A stretch of DNA of 64,000 nt from Metridium senile (Eukaryota; Cnidaria; Anthozoa; Actiniaria; Metridiidae), in contig OX459103.1 in NCBI GenBank assembly GCA_949775045.1, positions 2,686,501-2,750,500 of the forward strand, read 5' to 3'. Numbering within the stretch: position 1 is the first letter of the stretch; each line of letters opens with the position of its first letter. Positions 42,795 through 54,683 of the stretch are shown here, in pieces. A program made the translations under genes and the position numbers. The notes under the pieces were generated by a model that worked only from the letters and a program-made list of their open reading frames with translations, had not been told where the DNA came from and made no database searches.

Positions 42795-44474
42795 ACTCGG
42801 GCTACCTGTGGTAGCTCGAGTCTAAAAATGCAAACGGTTCTTTGTCGTCGTCGTCGTCGTCGTATTCTTTGTCGTGGTCCTCAAATTGGAGGGTCAGGTC
42901 CCAGGCGTTCCTAGTAGTGCATGACAGCGCATGGGCAACGATCGCTGACCGAAGGTTAATACGAACGAATAAATATCGATTAAAATGAAAACTTGTTTAT
43001 ATTTGTGATATTATTGACGAGACTGACGATGATTGGCGTTGCATTATTATGGATAACATGTGAAGACGAGTCATTGTGAAAATGACGAGTAAATTATTGT
43101 TAGGTCGAACATCGACTCGCGTTTACTCGTTTAACTCTGATCCCTCAGAAAGCAGTATATATTTTGGACTGATGATCGGCGACACATTCCCTATTGTTAG
43201 TTGCTGTATAACATGGTTGACACCCGAAATATAGCTTGCATTTGCTATTTTTTATATATAAAGACGAGGATATCTTGACCCGAATGATCCGCCGCTAGCG
43301 AAGTCCTTTCTAGCACAAAACAGAAGATGTGCCAGCAGAATTGCATTCGCTACGGCATAGTATCAAGAAACAGAAATCTTGAGTTTATTTTGATTAATGA
43401 GCTATTTTTGTTCTTTATAATGTCAGAGAACGTGACTTCCTTCACGAAGCCTACAAAGCGAACACCGTCAACATGGCATGAAAACATTCAAATCGGCCTG
43501 TCTGAAAACCACTCTCAACAGCCCAAAGCGCCTCAAAAATTACACAAATTGCTTTAGTAACTATCTATCTTTCTTGTTCTGACGTTCAATTTTCAAGAAC
43601 AACTTCAAATTTTCGAAGCTTTCGAGTTTTCGAACTCTAGATCGCCCCCCCCCCCCCCCCCCCCCAAAATAAAAAAACACACAAATGCCTCAAGAATTGT
43701 CGATCTTTATTTTCGTCACGTTTATTTCTCAAAAGGTTCTTGATAATAATGTTTCTGAGACTTAGTTTTCATTCAGTCTCAATAACAACATGATGAAATT
43801 TGGAATAAGGACATTTCTCATTCAAATAACCTAAATTTAAGTGAATATTTGTTTATTTTTGTGCACATTTCAAACATTTTGTTAACATTAATCAACCAAT
43901 TTAGTCCTTCTTCACATTTTCCTATTAGTGCCTCAGGATAGCTTTGTGTAAATATGTGAATTTATGAAACCTTTTTAATGCTGTTTTAAACTACCAACCA
44001 ATCACCATCAAAACACGAAGCGGGTTAAAATGTCTAAAATAAAACACAATTCTGGCTCTGTCATCTCCTTGGATATAATAACGTTTTCCTATTTGTGTCT
44101 CAGGATAGGTTTCTATACGTCTATACGTATAGTATATATATGCCTGCGTTAGAGCGTTATCAGTTTGCTCGTGACTAACTGAATTTGCATCAGTTATTTT
44201 CTATATGTATACAGTGGTACCTCTATTAAGCAGTGACCCTCGGGACTTTCCAAAGTGGCCTCTTAATAGAGGTTGGCTGATGAACAGGTATAGAATAGGT
44301 ATATGAATAGATTTGGGACTTTTTATTGTTACCGCCTAATAGAGGGTGACCGCTTAATAGAGGTACCACTGTATGTGTATTGTGCATGATCTATATGTAT
44401 GATACATAATGAATTTCAATCCCTCAGAATCCCTTCTGTTCAGTAGCCCGAGTAATCGCTCACAGAGCGTCTAG
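42795..44474. mobile_element. 1.68-kb insertion specific to the gene 3 unit
   Basis: It splits sequence continuous at 55190 in the sister copy. Ends contain ACTCGGGCTAC and, near the right end, GTAGCCCGAGT. It holds a GTC run (42847-42870), a 23-nt C tract (43645-43667) and a TA-flanked MITE (44212-44371). No transposase recognised. Confidence 0.7.
44212..44371. mobile_element. 160-bp pogo/Tigger-like MITE
   Basis: Ends CAGTGGTACCTCTATTAAGC / GCTTAATAGAGGTACCACTG are perfect 20-bp inverted repeats between TA dinucleotides. Confidence 0.85.
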
Positions 44475-44789
44475 TTTACATAAAAGAGCTGTTCAAGTTA
44501 ATTTGATTAATCATTTACAGTTTCATCTTCCCCGTAGGGGCTGGTGACGGGTTTTGACATATTAGGGGGAGGGGGAGGGGGCTATGCGAAATGTTAGAAA
44601 CGAAAAGCGATGAGCACGTCGTCTTTGCTTAAAGCGCGACGCACCTTTCCATGGCCACTCAATTAAAATGTTGTACAAGTTAACCAATCAGAAAGCGCAA
44701 ATTTGACTTTCGTGTAAAAGACACGTAGAGTGACAAATATATTTATTCCAACATTTAAAAGATTTTCACAGATTTTCACTTTACCGATT

Positions 44790-44816
44790 AACGGGTTAGC
44801 TCAGTTGGGAGAGCAC
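44790..44816 (+). other. tRNA-derived 5' half fragment (acceptor strand and D arm)
   Basis: TAGCTCAGTTGGGAGAGCAC is a textbook A box and D arm, with GCTC (44799-44802) pairing to GAGC (44811-44814). No anticodon or T arm follows; the sequence passes straight into the broken signal exon. Compared with 55600-56690, about 1.1 kb is deleted here and this fragment sits at the join, so it may be captured filler DNA or RNA. Confidence 0.6.
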
Positions 44817-44863
44817 GATTTTCTTCGTGTTGTATTTGCTCCAACTGAAGTTCTGTTTTTCGG
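44815..44863 (+). pseudogene. Broken copy of the gene 5 signal exon, start codon lost
   Basis: It matches 56687-56735 except that ATG is ACG, TTGCTT is TTGCTC, and the donor is GTAATT instead of GTAAGT. Immediately upstream lies a tRNA-like 5' half instead of the normal flank. No PAN exon follows before gene 4's own exon 1, so this is a relic. Confidence 0.7.
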
Positions 44864-45159
44864 GTAATTTTAGTTCGATATAAATGATTTTTTAATTCAT
44901 AACAGTTAAATTTAACAAAATTAGTATAAAAGAACTTAGCTTCTTAAAAGACTTGAATACAAGGATACTGTTCTCGGTTCCTAAGAACTTTAGTTTATTT
45001 ATTTATTTATCTATTTATTTTAATGGGACTATCAGGTAAACTAATATATAGACTACGAGTAGTCCTTCTTTTCCCTTCAGAATCAGTAATTTAAAAAAAC
45101 GAGTGTTGCGGGATTCCTGTGGAGCGCGCCGGAAATAGATCATTGAGTAGGGAGATGTA

Positions 45160-46105
45160 AACATACCGTATCTACTAGAACAAGCGCCGTGGCGCTTATT
45201 AAATTTTTACTAGATCTCTCTGTCCCCTTCTTGATCAGAACTACGAATATTGGGGAGATAACTTAATGTGCGAGCATTGACATATAATAACTTTGAACTG
45301 AAGATTGATAGTGATTGTTAAAAGTGTATTTCCAATGCTGCTCTAGAGCAATATTACAACGTTAAATGCGGCGCTTATTCGGGGGAGGCGCGTATCAGAA
45401 ATACCGTATGAAATATTGAAAAGAATGACATTACCATATCATTTCAGCTAATTCGAGTAAATACGGCCGTATGTCCTTTCTTCTCTTTTTCTTTGCCAAT
45501 GGGTAAACATCATTGTCATTGCAAACATCTTTTCCTGAGACCCTGACCGGCCGTGACCCCAAATCTCGCAATTACATTTCTTAAACATACCGACGACGCG
45601 TATAGAATTGGGTAAACAATTGTGTTTTATAGCTGTATATCACTTGTTATAGAGTAGATTTCCCATGACTGCCAAACGTTCAGTACCGTTAGCTTGCACG
45701 TGCTTTGCAGAGCTTATGATGCTTCTACAATGTACCTTAACTCCATTGTGCCGTGAATATTTCATAGACTTAAAATTGTTTACAGCAAAAAAAGGAAAAT
45801 AGTTCAAAACTCGATAAGATTTGTATTTTTCAATAAAAACGAAAATTTGAAAATTTATATTATTTTATTAATATTATTAATTACTTCTGTTTATGATGAT
45901 AATTTGTAGGATATAAATTAAGAACCGATAAATTAGCATGATTGAGCCGCCAAAACTTAAATCTCGAATTTTTCGGAAAATAAAAATAAGTTGGGTTTTT
46001 GTCCCTGAATCAGGGCACCAGGCCTTATGTTTGACAAAATGAGAGCAATTATTATTGTTGGACTTTAATATACATTTCCGGTCGATATTGACGGAGAATC
46101 TCTCA
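45160..46105 (+). repeat. Third copy of a 5' flank block from duplication 1, fused to duplication 2
   Basis: This block matches 4540-5605 and 13366-14435, lacking about 125 bp that correspond to 4807-4930. At 46105 it switches directly into sequence matching 20024 onward. It marks a chimeric junction between the two repeat families. Confidence 0.8.
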
Positions 46106-46662
46106 TAGTCACCATGAGAGAGACCAATAAAACATAGACTCGCACCTGCTTTTTAAATAACATAACAATTTCTTTTCGTCTTTGAACGACGTAATGTATT
46201 ACGGACATTCTGGGAAAGTATAGTACCATGAAGCTCAAAGACCCAACATTTAGAATTGGTTTGAAACATATACAGCTACAAAATATTTCTTTTGTTCTAT
46301 GCTCCAGATTATTAATGTTTTTTATATTTGTTTCCGTAGTTATTCGAGTCTTCTTATTTACGTCCTCTCAAAATTAAAATTAAGGAATAACCTATCTCTG
46401 GATTCAAAATGTCTCTATCAAGTCTATGTGTAACAAATTTGGTAGGAAATTTAAAGCATGTAAAAATCTTGATTTAGGATTCAAATACGAAACATGGTAT
46501 TAAAACTCGTAATTTGTATAACAATACTTCGGTATTTTTAGTAGCCTGAAACAAAATTTAAATAGAAACTAGCGAGTAAACGAGTATAGGCTGCGTCGGT
46601 GTTTGATATAAACGATAGGTAATATAATGAAATTTGTAAAATCGTAAAAGTGTTGATTTAAC

Positions 46663-46702
46663 TTTACTGACGTTTTGAGCTTTTGCCCTTCGTCGGAGTA
46701 AA
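46663..46702 (-). ncRNA. Degenerate hammerhead relic in repeat R1, sister copy
   Basis: Same stem I (TTTACT/AGTAAA) and altered core as at 20579-20618. More decayed versions lie near 21150, 47230 and 57030 on the minus strand. Confidence 0.5.
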
Positions 46703-46945
46703 AAAAGGGGGGAAACAAAATTTAGTTTCTCAATTGAATGTATTTCTCACATCTAACTAGCTACTTGGAAGCCAAACCGCGCAACACAAGATAGAGATAC
46801 TCAATTATTACCATCATTGCCTCCCCAAAGACCAGCGGGGCTGAAATTTAATAATTTACTTATGTGAAGAGGAAGTTTCAATTGCAAATGTGTTTGCCAT
46901 GGAGAGTGAACATCTTAAGTGACACTGAACATTTTACGCCAAAAA

Positions 46946-47003
46946 ATGTTCCCTGGTCCACTATTCGCATTGCTAGCTTTGATGAACATAATCGTAAAAA
47001 CAG
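46946..47003 (+). CDS. Gene 4 exon 1, signal peptide
   Basis: 58 nt, ATG to CAG/GTGAGA, phase 1, near-identical to the gene 3 leader. Confidence 0.8.
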
Positions 47004-50000
47004 GTGAGATATTATTTCCATTTATTGATCAAAATTAACAGCTAGTTAAAACAAGTTCTTAGATTTAAAATTACCACACACTGTAGGAATGACTTACTTT
47101 AGTATATTTTAGGCATTATAAATATTTTTTTTAAAATGGAGACTATCGAGTAAACTGATATAGGCAACGTCGGTGTATGATATACGATAAGCAATATAAT
47201 GAAAGATGTAATACTGTAAAAACTGCCATGTAGCTTTACTGACGTTTTGAGCTTTCGTCCTTCGTCGAAGCACTCCGGAGTGGCTAAAACTCGGGCTTTT
47301 TACAGTGCAACAAATCTGATCTTCTTAATTATCCTTTATATATGTTACTTTAAATAATTATACGTCACACTTCTGAACTTACCATTAAAAAAACACTGCC
47401 AATGATGTAATGGAAACATCATTTATAAAATCTTAAGGATGAAAACCGTGAATTTCTAGCTATGTAACGACTAAGTTTGTTAAAAAAAAAAAAAAATTAG
47501 TCGCAAGAGTTGTACTCAAAATATCCATCGGGCTGTGGTGCACTACTTCAAGAACAGTTTTATTTTTGTCGAGCAATTTGAGATTTTAGTTTCACGGCTC
47601 AATCATGCCAATCATTGCAGCTATCAGTTTATTATATAATCTCTTTCGACATCAAACAATGGCCTATGCTGGTGTAATTGTCACATTGCCCACTCTGCAT
47701 TTCTTTGCAGCGATGCCAACCATGTTTTGATAAAACTGCAATTACTTAAAGCTCCACTATCGACCCCTATGCTTTGCGGCCGTTTTGAGATATTAGCAGT
47801 ATTTCTTAAGATTATTTGGATTGAGAAGGCCTTATGTAACTTTGATAATTTCGTGTAAGGTCGAGGCGCGCAAAGCATCAGGGCCTTTTTAAAATAAGAC
47901 TTTATGACACCCAAAACTTAGAACCAGTGGAAACACATAAGGATCTTTCACCTGCATGAAGAGTACTTTATATTATATTATTTCATTGAAAAAAAATATT
48001 TTATCAAGTTCTAAAATTGCTAATTTTGACTAATTTTTGATTTACGTGCTATATTTTTATGTATTAAATTAAATTAACATCACAGATGCCGATTGCCGCT
48101 CTCTGAAGTTTTTAGCTGATGGACGAATAGCCGATCAAATCCTTACCAACCACACCATTGCTAACCTCACAGTCAACGAAGAGAGGATGTGTCGTGTGAA
48201 TTGTTACCTGAACCATGACTGTGTATCCTTCAACATTGGGCCAACGTCATCTGAGTCGCTCTTGTGTCAACTGAACGATGCTGTTCGCCAACAGTATCCC
48301 CTGGACATGAAAGAAAAGATGGGATACTTTTATCAAGAGTCTAATGTAAGTAATAAGCGACAGTTTTGAACCAACATATTTTAAAACTGACAACTGTATA
48401 GAGTAACTTTCCTAGGGAGCCTGTGAAAAAAGATTCAATATACACTTTTTTCAAAAATGGTGGTAGCAAGCTACAGTGCAAATTCTGTATCATTATTTTC
48501 TTTTTATCGATTTATTCATAGCATATTTTTGTTTTTGTTATGTGAACAGAACAATGTGTTGCAGCTGTGGTATATTATGCATGACGAAATTGTACTACAA
48601 AACAATGCATTTTGAGTCCGGTTCTAATAATTACGTTGACTAACGGCTATTATTATATGGCTTGGTAATTTCCTGAATTCTGATTGGCTGGCGCGCGGTC
48701 TGTCCAGAGCCGTCTTGGACCGTTGCTAAGACAACGGTCCAACATTTGTATTTTATTTTGACGGCCGTGAAGCTCAAAACTAAAACCTTTGTTTCACTTT
48801 ATATAGGTTGTTTTTAATTCTCTAAAGAACATATAGTAGTTCACATACCTCAATAATAGTTGAAAAGTATACTTTTAGTTTTTATCTATCCTTGTAAACA
48901 ACGGCCCGACGGCGGTGAGTTGAGCTATCTTTTGTTGGCGATATGTCGTTGCTTTTCATTCACTTTTAAAAAGCTTTGAAATTCCCAATAAGTTTGTCTT
49001 CTAAAGTTAACAACGTCTTTGAAGTCAAGAAGTGTTATTGTCTTTCTTTTTCTGCATACAAATGGTTCAAACATCTTTAAAAATGTCGGTTTACTTGAAT
49101 CTAAGTCCTGTCAGCGATCCTCATGTTTTCATCTTCTTCATAAATTATGACACAAACAAATTAATTCCGTCAACAGTTGACAATGATTTTGATTAAAGTT
49201 CTTATTATTTATCGAAAAATAAGCTTCCGTAGACTCTATTTCTCGATGCAAACGTCCACAAGAACGACGAATTTCAACTCGTTCCAACATCCATCGTTGT
49301 TTATGTCAGCTAAAATTCTTTGTAAAACTTGTTTTTTTGTTTCTTGACTTTCTTTGATGTTGAGATATGAACAAAACCCTTTGTCTTTAAATCATCTTTG
49401 ATTTTAGAATGATGGAGAAAGCTGCAGTAATTCAAATATCTTGGCATTAAAATTTCTGTAAGTTTGTTGAGGCAGCATGCTGAATGACTGAACTGGTTTA
49501 AACAGGTTTCAACCCGCTCTTTTTCAGTAAAACTACTGGGAAGCCATTCGAAAGCAACGCGCGTCGTAAAATATCAAAAACAATATTAATTTCTCTCTTT
49601 AAAATAGCCATATAATAAACGAATTATTAACCTCGCTTGCTCGTTCTGTACGGGAAAATATCAGACCTCGGTCTTTTATGTACGGACCTCGCTGCGCTCG
49701 TTCCGTACTGTCAAGACCTCGGTCTGATATTTTCCAGTACAGACCTCGCGCTCGGTTAATAACCTCTTACTATTCCTTCACTAAAGACAAAAATGCAAAA
49801 TTTCTATTGTTTTAGCCGAGTGGGACTGAATACCAGTCGCTTTAATGACTCACCCATATCATTATTTAGTTAGTTTAAAGCTTAAAAGCCGAGAAAAGAT
49901 ATAATTTGGCTTTGATTTGTTTGTTTTTTCTCAACGGCTTTTTTGAATTTTCTTGAACAAGATGTGCGTGAGCGTGATGCGTAGTAGTAGTAGCAAGTGC

Positions 50001-52216
50001 CCACAGCTACGTTGATATACTCAAATCTATACGCTTAAATATCTTCACTTTTGTTCTAGAACAATCCGTGTGCAAAGAATCCGTGCGTTAACGCGACATG
50101 TCAAGCAGGTTTTGGTCAAGACAATTTCAAATGCCTCTGCCCAAAAAACCGTAAGGGACAGAGATGCGAAGTTGGTAAGTAACAATCTAAATTATCGATT
50201 GTTGAAATTAATATAGACTTTGCATTAATACAAACAAATGTAATAGCTAAGACAATGACCAACCAACCAACCAACCTGCCAGCCAATCAAACAAATATGG
50301 AAACTAGCAAACAAACAAATTTGTAAAGAACAAACAAACAAACAAACAAACACAATAAAAAACACATTAACAGACAAGAAACTAAAAGAAGAATTAAGAA
50401 CAAAGAAAAATACGAATAAACAAACAGTGAAACGAACCAATTAAAACCCCACTTAACAAACTGCCACACTGAGAGACCAAATCATCCATCTATTTATCCG
50501 AATTACAATGGTCCCTTTCACAGTTCACTGCGCCATATCATTTTCAAAGGAAGTCGGGCCATATTTTTTATTTTATTGGTATTTTTCGGTACTACATTTT
50601 TTATTGACTTCCAATCTCTTGCATTGAAGCGTGGCTGACGTTGACCTTGCAATGATATAGACCTTTTAAAGGCCCTCTTGCATCCGAGATGCATTGCGTG
50701 CTTCGATGATTTTCTCACATAAAAAGAAATAACAATTTTAGTGAAGAAAAGTAATATCTTATAATATCTGTTTCCATCGTTCGTTTATAAAAGTTTTAAA
50801 AAATTTTCATAAATTATTTTTGAATAGTAAAAGTTAATATCTAATTAAGCCTTCTGAGATAATATTTTAGTCTTTCCGGCCTTTTTTATACTTATTTTTG
50901 ATCTAAATGTCGACCCGACGTCGTGGAAGGCCTCGTCTACCCGGGCGACCCAAGTCTATTTAAGGATCAGAAGTTCGACATATTCAGGGAGAGAAAAGTC
51001 GCACTTGGCTTCGAAAGAACCACCGATAGCGTATTTATGGAAGTCCTACTGCATCGTGTCAACGTTGATACAATTTATGAAGTCTCGACTGCTGTTATAA
51101 TTCGAAATGTGTTTGTCATAGTGAAATGGATTTTTAAACATCACTCGACAAAGCTATCAAAATTAAACAGTATATTCTTGAATGTATTGATGTTTATGTA
51201 ACCATTTTTGAACCGTATGCATTCACGACGTCATCCTGACCTTCTATATAGTAATATCCATGGACATTAATGTTTCGGATACCATGCATAATATCATTTT
51301 TTAGTACATGAACGAAACCACAAACACTTCGAAGTCTTCCAACTTGCGCATTGACAGCCTGAATCAAACAAGGTGAAAAAACCGTGAGTAGCCCGTATTG
51401 CGGGATCGGTCTTCTAACCAATTAGAAAGCGACTTTAAACAATAGATAATTTCAAAACATAAACAAACGGCCGCAATGCACCTCGGATGCAAGAGGGCCT
51501 TTAACATCTCGCGGGACAAATATCCAAGTGTCTCTATCATTGCAAGGTCAATGTTCTTCTCGTTTCACTGCAAAGACCCGGCTGTCTTTTTAAAAAGACG
51601 GCTCAGGGAACTGTGAAGGGGACCATTGCTTATTACTACTATTAAATTGTCAATTTAGCTTAACCATCTTTTCTGATCAGTTCTGATCATAAAACAAGTC
51701 TTAAACAATATATTGTCAATTTTTGTTTTAATATGTAGTGTATTAGTAAATCCAAATTCTTGGAAATTAAATTTTTCAGGATTAAATATATGGGTTCAAG
51801 CTAACACTACACCAGTGTGTATTGGTACTAGTGGCGATGCATTTGGTGTCTTTAACTCTACACTAACTGGTCAACTCAAAACCATCAAGCTAATCCACCT
51901 CTCTGGCGGAGTGTCCTGGGGCGGAGGAGCTCAATATCAAGGAAACTGGGGCGACACCGCTAGTGCATTGTTCGAAATTCATGTCACAGATGAGAAAAAC
52001 AACAAGCTTGCACCTCCATCAACGTATCCTGGCAGCTATGATCTCCCTGGACAGAATTTCATGGACAATCAACTGGTATTTCCGGATTTTAACCCTTTGT
52101 TGAAGGTTAAAGCTGGCCAAATGTTTAGGATTTGGTATGATGCCGATCTTAGGAATTTTTCTGAGGATGACAGTACTGGTACGGTATGTGCCAAAGTTTA
52201 CTTGTTTTATTCATAG
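46946..52216 (+). CDS. Gene 4: secreted PAN - EGF - C-terminal domain protein
   Basis: Exons 46946-47003, 48086-48345, 50060-50174 and 51780-52216 give 870 nt, 289 residues plus stop. The signal peptide is MFPGPLFALLALMNIIVKT. It is the sister copy of gene 3, made by the second segmental duplication. The last domain has its own loop residues (GGAQYQGNWGDTASALFEI and DADLRNFSEDDSTG) and stops at LFYS, because the CAG Gln codon of gene 3 is TAG here; this removes six residues after a complete fold and probably does not inactivate it. Intron 2 has a 1.1-kb insertion that gene 3 lacks, and intron 3 keeps the empty site of the 12.6-kb element. An AATAAA lies at 52321. Confidence 0.8.
48086..48345 (+). 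CDS. Gene 4 PAN exon
   Basis: 260 nt, acceptor CACAG, donor GTAAGT. It differs from gene 3 at very few sites, for example LNDAV rather than LSDAV. Confidence 0.84.
48651..49768. mobile_element. 1.1-kb insertion in gene 4 intron 2
   Basis: Absent from gene 3 intron 2 (near 22575). It contains ATTATATGGCT (48651) against AGCCATATAAT (49606), followed by a dense block of inverted and direct GACCTCGGTCTGATATTTTC words to 49768. No gene recognised. Confidence 0.7.
50060..50174 (+). CDS. Gene 4 EGF-like exon
   Basis: 115 nt, acceptor TTCTAG, donor GTTG/GTAAGT; it ends CEV where gene 3 ends CEL. All six cysteines are kept. Confidence 0.85.
50507..51627. mobile_element. Foldback element F1, intact copy in gene 4 intron 3
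   Basis: 1121 bp with inverted ends AATGGTCCC/GGGACCATT and longer degraded inner arms (GCATCCGAGATGCATTGCG against CGCAATGCACCTCGGATGC). Its centre holds a 92-codon open frame of unknown meaning. It carries the unoccupied TTAA at 50845-50848. Confidence 0.8.
50923..51201 (+). other. Sister copy of the 92-codon frame
   Basis: Same ends and length as 36370-36648. Not recognised. Confidence 0.3.
51780..52216 (+). CDS. Gene 4 terminal exon, novel domain, early stop
   Basis: 437 nt after a TTTTTCAG acceptor. The stop (TAG, 52214-52216) occupies the position of the CAG Gln codon in gene 3, a single C-to-T change that trims the tail. The two end cysteines are kept. Confidence 0.82.
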
Positions 52217-52288
52217 TACGTCTTACAGGTCTAATCTGGTGGCCATCGCTAAGGGCCGGTCCGCACTAGGGACAAAATCCATGAATTG

Positions 52289-52940
52289 CAGGCTAGTTAA
52301 GGTAAGGAATTTTGCTTTAAAATAAAAATTACCTTAAACTGTTTTTCTTATGAACATACATGATTTTTTGTTTTTTTTTGTTTTATGAAATACTTCATTG
52401 AGCTTGACATTTTACGATATTTTTTGTGACTTTAAACATGTCACGTGACCTATGACGTCATAATTTCGTTTTTTCAAAATGGGCCAATGGGGAAGCAGGG
52501 AAGCAAAACAATTTTTGCTGTTTTAGTATTGTATTAGTGTGTTCTCTACAAATCTGCCTTCATCGCTGGGCTACATCTTATCTTTAAGGGGGAAATACAG
52601 AAAACAGGTCAAGTAACCTCATATTTTTGCCCATATCTCCTAAAATAATAAAGAGTACAAGCGATGAAGGCAGTTCTATCTAGAAAACATTAGTACGATA
52701 CTAAGACAGCAAATATTGTTTTGGTTCCTTTTTTCCCCATTGGCCCATTTGGAAAAAACTAAATTACGACGTCATAGGTCACGTGACACCGTGATTGTCG
52801 CAAAAATATCTTAAAATGTAGAGTTCAATGAAATATTCCATAAAACAAAAAAATATTCATACTTTCTCATAAGTAAAACTATTTAAGGTTAAAAATTGTT
52901 ATTATCTGCCGAAGCGAAATTCCTTGCCTTAACTAGCCTG
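52289..52940. mobile_element. 652-bp foldback element right after gene 4
   Basis: Sister of 37736-38400, with perfect ends CAGGCTAGTTAAGG/CCTTAACTAGCCTG. Confidence 0.78.
52321..52326 (+). promoter_or_regulatory. Candidate poly(A) signal of gene 4
   Basis: AATAAA about 105 nt after the stop, inside the foldback, at the position equivalent to 37768. Confidence 0.5.
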
Positions 52941-53772
52941 AGATAAATTTAACAAATGTCATAACATGTAATATGAGCAAACTTGAAAATGTTATGCTCT
53001 AGGAGCAAGCCGACAAAACATTTGAAGTTTGTTCGGCGCAACAAGTTTTTGCTCAGTCAAGAAAATACATGTGTCACACATCTGTACGGTGTTGACATTT
53101 CTACTTATCACGTGTGTCTATGCTTTTAACATTTTGAAATAATTTCTTGATTTAAAACACTGTATGTTATATAACTAGACGCACTTAGTGCGTTTACCTA
53201 GGCTACGTCATAGAGTAGCTGTAATTGATAGTTGGTTTACCTGTGGCATTACGTCATGTGTAATATCGACACATCGATAAACCCATAGATAGAAAAGGTA
53301 AACCCTGACTCAGGCTCCCCTCCATACATGCGGGGTAGCCTGAGTAATAAACAGATTTTCACTCACTCGTGAGATACCAAGTTGAACACTCGATGATAAA
53401 TTTTCGCACACCCATGTATTAATCTCTCAAAAAAATGTCTCAAAATACCCTGATGAAAGGAAATTATATAAAGACATTTGTGGTCATAGAGTAGTCAAAC
53501 ATTTTGAATATATCAAAAAAAAATGAATAAGCATGCGCAGTATACGTAGGCGTATAATTAGAAACAAAGAAAAGCAAACAAACAGACAAAAAACAATACA
53601 TAAAGAAAAGCACGCACTCACACCCAAAAGCAACAACACAATTTTCACCCAAAACTATTACTAAAGAATAATAAGTACTGATATAGCTAATCAAGAAGGT
53701 GGTTAGTTTTGAAATAGACATATTGCTTGACATTATCATTATGTTTTTACCCTATGTAGTAGCTGCCAATTA

Positions 53773-53990
53773 CAGTGCGGACACGCTAACTGGGCCCACC
53801 TGAACAAAACTGCATTACAACCGATATCAAAACTACGAACACTTGATTTATTAAAAAGCGCCAAAACCTTGTACAAAATATCATCCGAGTTATTAACGCT
53901 GATTGGTTTAGTCAGATTTTATCGGTAATCGATTGTCAATTGTGATTAGACAGTTTTGTTCAGGTGGGCCCAGTTACCGTGACCGCACTG
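53773..53990. mobile_element. TA-flanked MITE, sister copy
   Basis: Same element as 40375-40593, so it was inserted before duplication 2. Confidence 0.82.
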
Positions 53991-54325
53991 TAAGGCGAAT
54001 AGCTACAACTGATAAAAGAAGAAATAAAGTGTCGCCAGTGTATCCTCAAAAGACGCGATAAAACTGGTTTCTGAGCCAAAACATGTCACGTGAGATATAT
54101 AATTATCTAACAAAAAAAGCAAACCTCTTAAGTGTAGAAATGATTTATCTATTGATATTAGTTCTAATGGAGTCGAATTTCATTCTCAACTTTTTGCCGG
54201 ATTAATAATAATGTATACATAATTCTAATGGTTATAAATATTTAGTAAAATATTACCTTCTGTATACTACTACTTAGTAATATTATTGGAGTCTTGGGTG
54301 TTACATTCAATGTGGCACTCTCTAC

Positions 54326-54664
54326 CACAGGCAGCCCAGGCTCTGGACGTTTAACTTATAATTAGCGAGTTTTCATCTGATAAATAATTAAAAACTATAC
54401 GTGCATTGATATGTTGATATCGAAGCGATTTGTGCCGTAATTTACCTTTTTAAAATTCCCCTACATAAAAAGGAGGTGGGGGGGAGGGGTGGGGGGTAAA
54501 AATGTAAATTACGGAACAAATCGGTTCGATGTCATCATATCAATTATGCATGTGTAGTTTCTAGTTATTTATCAAGTGAGAAGTCGCTAATCAATTAATT
54601 TTTTATGAGCTGAAAACGTCTCTTGTTTTTATTAGTTAAAAGTCAAGAGCCTGGGCTGCCTTTG
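54326..54664. mobile_element. CACAGG element, 339-bp sister, with nested foldback
   Basis: Same TCTCTAC flanks (54319-54325, 54665-54671) and ends as 40930-42558. About 240 bp of it is a separate foldback (54358-54600). Confidence 0.82.
54358..54600. mobile_element. Foldback MITE with ATTAGCGA ends
   Basis: Arms of about 90 nt run from TAATTAGCGAGTT to GTAATTTAC on the left and complement 54508-54595 imperfectly; a G-rich loop (GGAGGTGGGGGGGAGGGG) lies in the middle. Absent at the matching point near 40961. Confidence 0.75.
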
Positions 54665-54683
54665 TCTCTACATGTAAATAGTA

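Larger units (their letters stand above)
20024..45055 (+). repeat. Segmental duplication 2, first copy (gene 3 unit)
   Basis: Matches 46106-56945 in order and sequence, from the upstream flank of exon 1 through the downstream broken signal exon. It is about 14 kb longer because of later transposon insertions (12.6 kb, 1.1 kb, about 1.3 kb and 1.7 kb), each visible as an empty site in the sister copy. Confidence 0.88.

Noticed and set aside
44790..44865. A complete tRNA gene
   Set aside because: Only the acceptor strand and D arm are present; no anticodon arm, T arm or 3' acceptor strand follows.
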